Assembly: GCA_034002365.1 (NCBI GenBank)
Contig: JAVFAR010000102.1
Location: 1 to 9,786 of the forward strand
From: Trichloromonas sp034002365
Lineage (GTDB): Bacteria > Desulfobacterota > Desulfuromonadia > Desulfuromonadales > Trichloromonadaceae
Direction: 5' to 3'
Length of the DNA stretch: 9,786 bases
Shown: positions 5,010-9,786 of the stretch, one piece after another
Numbering within the stretch: the stretch's first letter is position 1
Layout of the letters: each line of letters begins with the position of its first letter
Notes under the pieces: model-generated
What the model was told of the DNA's origin: nothing
The model's database searches: none
What the model saw: only the letters and a program-made list of their open reading frames with translations
Program-made: the position numbers and the translations under genes

Positions 5010-6812
5010 ATGAGATCCGGTTTTTTCGCTCTTTTGCTTTGTTTTTTCCTGCTCCCCGCGCCGGTCTTCGGCGATGCCTCCGAGGCGGCCTACGGCAAGG
5101 CCAAGGACGGCTATACCCGGCTCGTCAATTCCCCCCAGAAGAAGCTTCACCGCGACCAGTGGGAGGCGGTGATCCAGGCCTTCTCGGCGGTCGCGGAAAA
5201 CCATCCGCAAGGCGCGCGCGGCGCCGACGGCCTCTTTATGGCGGCCCGAGCCACCCGCGAGCTCTACGATGTCTCCCGCAATCCCGGGGATGCCGGCGCC
5301 GCCGTGCGGCTCTTCGAGCAAGTGGCGGAACACTATCCGGCCTCGTCCCTGGCCGACGACGCCCTTTTCGCCGCGGGAGTCATTTACGAAACGCTCCTTG
5401 AACAGAAGGATTTGGCCTACCTCCGCTATCAGGCGGTGGTCGAGCGCTATCCCGAAGGCGATATGCTTCCCCAGGCGCGCAGCCGGGCGGTGGCAATGGT
5501 CGCCTTCGCGCCGCCGCCGGCGCCGGCCCCGCCCGTGGCGGCCGCCACGGGGAATTCGGCGCCGTCTCCCGCGCTCGATCCTGCCGAAAGCGTTCCCGCC
5601 GACACCCCGCCTGCCGGACAACCGGCCGCCGGTGAGGCGCTGCTGACCGGGGTGCGCTACTGGTCCAAGCCCGGCTATACGCGCATCGTCGTCGATCTGG
5701 AGGGAACTCCGGAATTTTCCGCCAACGTGCTGCCCGCCGATACCAAGTCCGGGATGCCGCCGCGCATCTATCTCGATATCAAAAAGGTCCGGCCGGCGGA
5801 GAACCTGACGGAGAACATGCAGGTCGACGATGGTCTGCTGCGTCAGGTGCGCGCCGCCCGTTTCGATCCGACGACCATGCGCGTGGTACTCGACCTGGTG
5901 GCTTACCACAGCTTCAAGGCCTTTACCCTGCCCGATCCCTACCGGATTGTGGTCGATGTCTACGGCGACGAAAAGGCGGTGCTGAGCGCCGCCCCCGGGC
6001 CGGAGTTGCGCGCCGCTCCGAAGGCGGAAGAGAAGCCGGTTCCCCCGCCGGCGAAGATTCCGGCGGCGGTCGCGAAGAAGCCGGTGGATGCTCCGCGCAA
6101 GGCGTCCATCTCCGGCCCGGCGGCGGGGTTGCGGCGAGTCGTTGTCGATGCCGGTCACGGCGGCAAGGATCCCGGCGCCATCGGCCCTTCGGGACTCAAG
6201 GAGAAGGACATCACCCTGGCCCTGGCCAAGCTGCTCAAGACCGAGTTGGAGCGGGAGCTGGGCTGTCAGGTGATTCTGACCCGCGACCGCGATGTCTATA
6301 TTCCCCTGGAGGAACGTACCGCCATCGCCAACAAGGTCGGCGCCGACCTCTTTATCTCCGTCCATGCCAACGCCAGCCACAACAAAAGCGCCTATGGGGT
6401 GGAGACCTACTATCTGAACTTTTCCAAGAACGACAAGGCCGCCGCCGTCGCCGCCCGGGAAAACGGCACCTCCCTCAAGCAGGTCGGCGATCTTGAACTG
6501 ATCCTCTTCGATCTCATGGCCAACGCCAAGATCAACGAGTCGAGCCGTCTGGCGGCGGAGATCCAGCAATCCCTGGTCCGCGATCTGAAGCGGGAATATT
6601 CCGATGTCCGCGACCTCGGGGTGAAACAGGGTCCCTTCTATGTGCTGGTCGGTGCGACCATGCCTTCGGTGCTGGTGGAAGCGGCCTTTATCAGCCACAA
6701 GCGGGAAGAAACCCGTCTGGCCAGCCGCGAGTTCCAGCAACAGACCAGCGCCGCCATTGTCAGGGGGGTGCTCAACTATGCCTCGGCTCTTAAACAGGTG
6801 GCCGGTAAATGA
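5010..6812 (+). CDS. N-acetylmuramoyl-L-alanine amidase (AmiC-like, TPR-AMIN-amidase_3)
   Basis: This 600-aa exported enzyme should cut the bond between N-acetylmuramic acid and the peptide stem, splitting septal peptidoglycan. A signal peptide spans about 1-21 (hydrophobic FFALLLCFFLLPAPVFG). Residues 24-165 form a tetratricopeptide-like region (AVRLFEQVAEHYP, YLRYQAVVERYP). A Pro/Ala linker (167-209), an AMIN domain (about 211-320, wall/septum targeting), a second Pro/Lys linker and the catalytic domain (about 374-595) follow. Zinc ligands are His383 (DAGHGG), Glu398 (LKEKDITL) and His452 (SVHANA); the catalytic Glu is Glu557 in LVEAAFISH. Only 3 nt separate it from mutS and no good ribosome site is seen, so coupled translation is likely. 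Its TGA overlaps the glnD ATG. The N-terminal TPR-like block is not found in E. coli AmiA/B/C and may dock a regulator. Confidence 0.95.
   Translation: MRSGFFALLLCFFLLPAPVFGDASEAAYGKAKDGYTRLVNSPQKKLHRDQWEAVIQAFSAVAENHPQGARGADGLFMAARATRELYDVSRNPGDAGAAVRLFEQVAEHYPASSLADDALFAAGVIYETLLEQKDLAYLRYQAVVERYPEGDMLPQARSRAVAMVAFAPPPAPAPPVAAATGNSAPSPALDPAESVPADTPPAGQPAAGEALLTGVRYWSKPGYTRIVVDLEGTPEFSANVLPADTKSGMPPRIYLDIKKVRPAENLTENMQVDDGLLRQVRAARFDPTTMRVVLDLVAYHSFKAFTLPDPYRIVVDVYGDEKAVLSAAPGPELRAAPKAEEKPVPPPAKIPAAVAKKPVDAPRKASISGPAAGLRRVVVDAGHGGKDPGAIGPSGLKEKDITLALAKLLKTELERELGCQVILTRDRDVYIPLEERTAIANKVGADLFISVHANASHNKSAYGVETYYLNFSKNDKAAAVAARENGTSLKQVGDLELILFDLMANAKINESSRLAAEIQQSLVRDLKREYSDVRDLGVKQGPFYVLVGATMPSVLVEAAFISHKREETRLASREFQQQTSAAIVRGVLNYASALKQVAGK
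6796..6801 (+). promoter_or_regulatory. Shine-Dalgarno of glnD
   Basis: AGGTGG lies 7 nt before the ATG at 6809, inside the last codons of the amidase gene. It supports the overlapping ATGA start of glnD. Confidence 0.6.
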
Positions 6813-9535
6813 CTCTTGATCCCGCTGAGCGCACGGAACCCTTCTTTTCCCGGGAACTGCTGACCAACCCGAATATTCCCTACGAAGAGCGCCGGAGCTT
6901 GCTCCTTGCCGCCGGTCGCGCTTATCTCGATTACCACTGTCCGCGCATCCGCCGAAAACATGAAGGGGGCGCCTCGGGACGACAGGTCGTCGGCAGCCTC
7001 ACCTCGATGACCGATACCCTGCTGCGCAACCTCTACCGCAGCATTCTCGCCGACGTGCCTTCGGCCGAAGTCGGTGCCTGCGCGCTGATCGCCATCGGCG
7101 GCTACGGCCGGGGGGAACTCAACCCCCATTCGGACATCGATTTGATGTTTTATTACAGCGGCAAGGACCGTTCCTTCGCCGAACTCCTCTCCGAACGTCT
7201 CCTCTATCTGCTCTGGGATCTCGGCCTGCCCCCCGGCCACAGCGTGCGTACCGAGCAGGACTGCCTGGACATGGCGGCCCAGGATATCACGGCGCGGACC
7301 GCCCTGCTCGATTCCCGCTTTCTCGTCGGCGACGAGGAGCTCTATGCGGAATACGAGCGCAAGGTCTATCAGAAAATCCTCAGTCAGGACAGCCGCGCCT
7401 TCATCCGCGAGAAGCTTCAGGAGAACGAACAGCGCCTGCGCAAATACGGCTCTTCCGTTTATCTCCTGGAACCCAACATCAAGGAGGGGGAAGGGGGACT
7501 GCGTGACCTGCAGACCGCTCTCTGGGTGGCGCGGGCCAAGTTCAAGGCCCGTTCCCTGCGCGATCTGATCATCAAGGGAGTGATCAGCGAGCAGGAGGGG
7601 GCGGCCTACGAGGGGGCCCTCGATTATCTCTGGCGGGTGCGCAACGAACTCCATTATCTTTCGCCGCGCAAGAACGAGCAGCTGCATTTCGACAAGCAGG
7701 AAAAGCTCGCCCGCTTTTTCGGCTTCAAGGATGGCCGCAAGGGGCTGGCGGTGGAGCAGTTCATGCAGGATTTTTACGCCCACGCCACCGAAACGGAGCA
7801 CATCGCCTCCAGTCTGCTCGGCAAGGCGGTGCGCGGCAGCGAACCGAAAACCGGGATCTTCGGCTACTTCACCCGGCGCGCCGTGGAACCCGGTTTTTTT
7901 ATCCTGCACGGCGAACTGCAGGTGAGCCAGAGTGATATTTTCGAAAAAGACCCGGCGCGAATGATGCGCGCTTTTCTTCTTTCCCAGCGCCACGGGGTCA
8001 AGCTCAGCGTCTCCGTCAAGGCGCTGATCCGTGAAAACCTCCAGCACATCAATGACCGGGTGCGGCGAAGCCGGGCGATCAACGAGGATTTTCTCGAAAT
8101 CCTGCGCCACCCCCAGGGGCTGGTGGCCACCCTCAAGGACATGCACCACCTGCAGTTCCTCAACCGGTTCATCCCCGAGTTCGGACGGATCTTCTGCAAG
8201 GTCCAGTACGACGCCTATCATATCTACACGGTGGATGTTCACAGCCTCTTCGCCGTGGAAGAGATCGCCAAACTCTGGCTCGGCGAATACCGGGAGACGG
8301 CGCCCCTGCTGACCAGGGTCGCCGGCGATATCGAAAAGCGCGGGCTGCTCCTTCTGGCGGTGCTGCTGCACGACATCGGCAAGGGGGAAGGGCGGGATCA
8401 CTGCAACAGGGGGGCCGACATGATTCCGACCCTCGCCCGCCGTATGGGATTGAATAAGGAGGATAGCGCCCGCCTCGAATTTCTCGTGCGCCGTCACCTC
8501 GACATGTCCCATATCGCTCAGCGCCGCGATCTGCATGACGACAAGCTGATCATGCAGTTCGCCCGGACCATGGGCATGAGCGAAAACCTCAATATGCTTT
8601 ACCTGCTGACCTTTGCCGACCTGCGGGCGGTCGGTCCCGACGTCTGGTCCGACTGGAAGGGTTTTCTGCTCAAGGAACTCTACGAGAAGACTTATCAGGT
8701 TCTGGAGCGGGGCAATTTCCAGCTCGAACAGCGTTCGGAAAAGGTGCGCAACCGCAAGCGCAAGGTGGTGGGGCTCTTGGAGGATGAATTCGGCAAGCGT
8801 ACCGTGCAGGAGGCCTTGAAGGAGATGCCGACCCGCTATGTTCTCTCCAACCGTTCGGCGGTCATCGCCGAGCATCTGCGCCTGGCTTTCAGCCGCAAGA
8901 ACCGCACCCTGGCGCTGAAGGTGGAGCAGGAACCCGAGGGGAGTTACACCCAGATCTCCATTTCGACCCTCGATATCCCTGGGCTTTTCTCCAAGATCGC
9001 CGGGGTGTTGGCCGCCAACGGCATCAACATCCTCGGCGCCCAGATCAACACCTTTAACAACGGTATCGCCATCGATGTGTTACAGGTCAGCGGCGCCGCC
9101 GGCGATCTGGTGGAAAATACCGACAAGTGGCGCAAGGTCGAGGAGGAACTGGAGGCGGTCATCCAGGGTCGGGTGCGGGTCGATGAACTGGTACGCAAGC
9201 GCCACCGCTCGAACCTGCCCCCCTCCCGTCCCCGGCCCAAGTTCAACAACCGGGTGGAGACCGACAACGAAGTCTCCGACGAGTACACCGTGATCGACAT
9301 CTACGCCCAGGACCGGGTCGGGGTGCTTTATCAGATCACCAAAGCCCTCAAGGAACTGGGGCTTTACATCGGCGTCTCGAAGATTTCCACCAAGGTCGAC
9401 CAGGTTTCCGACACCTTCTATGTGCAGGATATCTTCGGACACAAGGTGACCGCCCCGGAAAAACTGGAGGAAATTCGCGGGCGGCTGCTGGCGGGACTGG
9501 ACGAGCTGGAAGCGGAAGAAAACGCGACCGCTTAG
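6809..9535 (+). CDS. glnD: Bifunctional PII uridylyltransferase / uridylyl-removing enzyme GlnD
   Basis: This 908-aa cytoplasmic nitrogen sensor transfers UMP to PII (GlnB/GlnK) when glutamine is low and removes it when glutamine is high. The nucleotidyltransferase site is GGYGRGELNPHSDID, with Gly97-Gly98 and the metal-binding Asp109 and Asp111. The uridylyl-removing HD domain has His478 (DVHSL), His521-Asp522 (LLHDIGKG), and His563 and His568 (RRHLDMSH). Two C-terminal ACT domains begin near residue 715 (LDIPGLFSKIAGVLAANGIN) and 826 (QDRVGVLYQITKALKELGLY) and should bind glutamine. All catalytic residues are present and the length is normal for the family (about 860-900). The ATG overlaps the amidase stop as ATGA, with AGGTGG 7 nt upstream. 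No PII, amtB or glnA gene lies in the window, so its targets are encoded elsewhere. Confidence 0.97.
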   Translation: MTLDPAERTEPFFSRELLTNPNIPYEERRSLLLAAGRAYLDYHCPRIRRKHEGGASGRQVVGSLTSMTDTLLRNLYRSILADVPSAEVGACALIAIGGYGRGELNPHSDIDLMFYYSGKDRSFAELLSERLLYLLWDLGLPPGHSVRTEQDCLDMAAQDITARTALLDSRFLVGDEELYAEYERKVYQKILSQDSRAFIREKLQENEQRLRKYGSSVYLLEPNIKEGEGGLRDLQTALWVARAKFKARSLRDLIIKGVISEQEGAAYEGALDYLWRVRNELHYLSPRKNEQLHFDKQEKLARFFGFKDGRKGLAVEQFMQDFYAHATETEHIASSLLGKAVRGSEPKTGIFGYFTRRAVEPGFFILHGELQVSQSDIFEKDPARMMRAFLLSQRHGVKLSVSVKALIRENLQHINDRVRRSRAINEDFLEILRHPQGLVATLKDMHHLQFLNRFIPEFGRIFCKVQYDAYHIYTVDVHSLFAVEEIAKLWLGEYRETAPLLTRVAGDIEKRGLLLLAVLLHDIGKGEGRDHCNRGADMIPTLARRMGLNKEDSARLEFLVRRHLDMSHIAQRRDLHDDKLIMQFARTMGMSENLNMLYLLTFADLRAVGPDVWSDWKGFLLKELYEKTYQVLERGNFQLEQRSEKVRNRKRKVVGLLEDEFGKRTVQEALKEMPTRYVLSNRSAVIAEHLRLAFSRKNRTLALKVEQEPEGSYTQISISTLDIPGLFSKIAGVLAANGINILGAQINTFNNGIAIDVLQVSGAAGDLVENTDKWRKVEEELEAVIQGRVRVDELVRKRHRSNLPPSRPRPKFNNRVETDNEVSDEYTVIDIYAQDRVGVLYQITKALKELGLYIGVSKISTKVDQVSDTFYVQDIFGHKVTAPEKLEEIRGRLLAGLDELEAEENATA

Positions 9536-9538
9536 GAT

Positions 9539-9786
9539 ATGGATGCCCGTCTCGATCAATTTCTGAATCTGCTGCTGGTCGAAAAGGGGCTTTCCGCTCA
9601 TACCCTCGACGCCTACGGCCGGGATCTCGCCCGTTACCTGGAGTTTCTCGCCAAGTCCGGCATTCGCGCCCCCGAGGCGGTGACGCCGACGGCGATCCTC
9701 GGTTATCTCGGGCATCTGCGGGAAACGGGATTGGCGCCGCGCAGCCGGGCGCGCAAGCTCACCGCCGTGCGCATGTTTCACAAGTT
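9539..9786 (+). CDS. xerD: Tyrosine recombinase XerD (N-terminal part; runs off the window)
   Basis: Only the first 82 codons are present. They form the N-terminal SAM-like DNA-binding domain of Xer recombinases: LDQFLNLLLVEKGLSAHTLD, then AYGRDLARYLEFL, and later SRARKLTAVRMFHK. The catalytic Arg/His/Tyr region lies beyond the right edge. XerD acts with XerC at dif to resolve chromosome dimers at division. It begins 3 nt after the glnD stop with only a weak, very close AGGA, so coupling to glnD is likely. XerC has a similar N terminus; I prefer XerD for the sequence style and because I recall it beside glnD in Geobacter-like genomes. Confidence 0.8.
   Translation, partial: MDARLDQFLNLLLVEKGLSAHTLDAYGRDLARYLEFLAKSGIRAPEAVTPTAILGYLGHLRETGLAPRSRARKLTAVRMFHK

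Noticed and set aside
4962..8875. Two more long minus-strand frames (592 and 699 codons) opposite the amidase and glnD
   Set aside because: Both mirror intact, recognisable plus-strand genes and show the same low-complexity antisense composition.
9080..9781. Minus-strand frame of 233 codons across the end of glnD and the start of xerD
   Set aside because: It crosses two recognisable plus-strand genes and has no domain signature.

Overview
The window looks like chromosomal DNA from a Desulfuromonadales/Geobacter-like bacterium (Desulfobacterota). I infer this from the high G+C codon use of most genes, the protein sequences, and the order mutS - amidase - glnD - xerD, which I recall from that group. 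No RNA genes, insertion sequences or CRISPR arrays are visible. No defence system or other exotic multi-gene system is visible either.

Layout: (1) Bases 1-761 are an accessory patch of lower G+C (118 of 240 bases over 121-360, about 49%; one sampled mutS line, 2641-2700, has 41 of 60). It holds a DUF559 / PD-(D/E)XK-like nuclease gene that is open to the left edge. Its upstream part reads through a run of perfect G/C-rich palindromes. A small conserved-looking gene follows, overlapping it by ATGA and broken by one missing base, and then a strong rho-independent terminator. (2) Bases 742-2174 carry two minus-strand genes, an unrecognised 169-aa protein and a FieF-like cation diffusion facilitator, transcribed leftward. 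(3) Bases 2175-2390 are a divergent control region with a plausible sigma-70 promoter in each direction and a hairpin plus T-run in the mutS leader. (4) From 2391 to the right edge is a tightly packed rightward operon: mutS (mismatch recognition), a periplasmic AMIN/amidase_3 N-acetylmuramoyl-L-alanine amidase, glnD (PII uridylyltransferase/uridylyl-removing enzyme) and the start of xerD. Junctions are 3 nt, a 4-nt overlap and 3 nt, so translation is probably coupled.

The operon genes work in different processes: DNA repair, septal peptidoglycan splitting, nitrogen sensing and chromosome dimer resolution. Their link is probably genomic and translational rather than one pathway, although the amidase and XerD both act late in cell division. 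The least ordinary part of the window is the left patch, where palindromic repeats appear to be read as protein in front of a nuclease domain.
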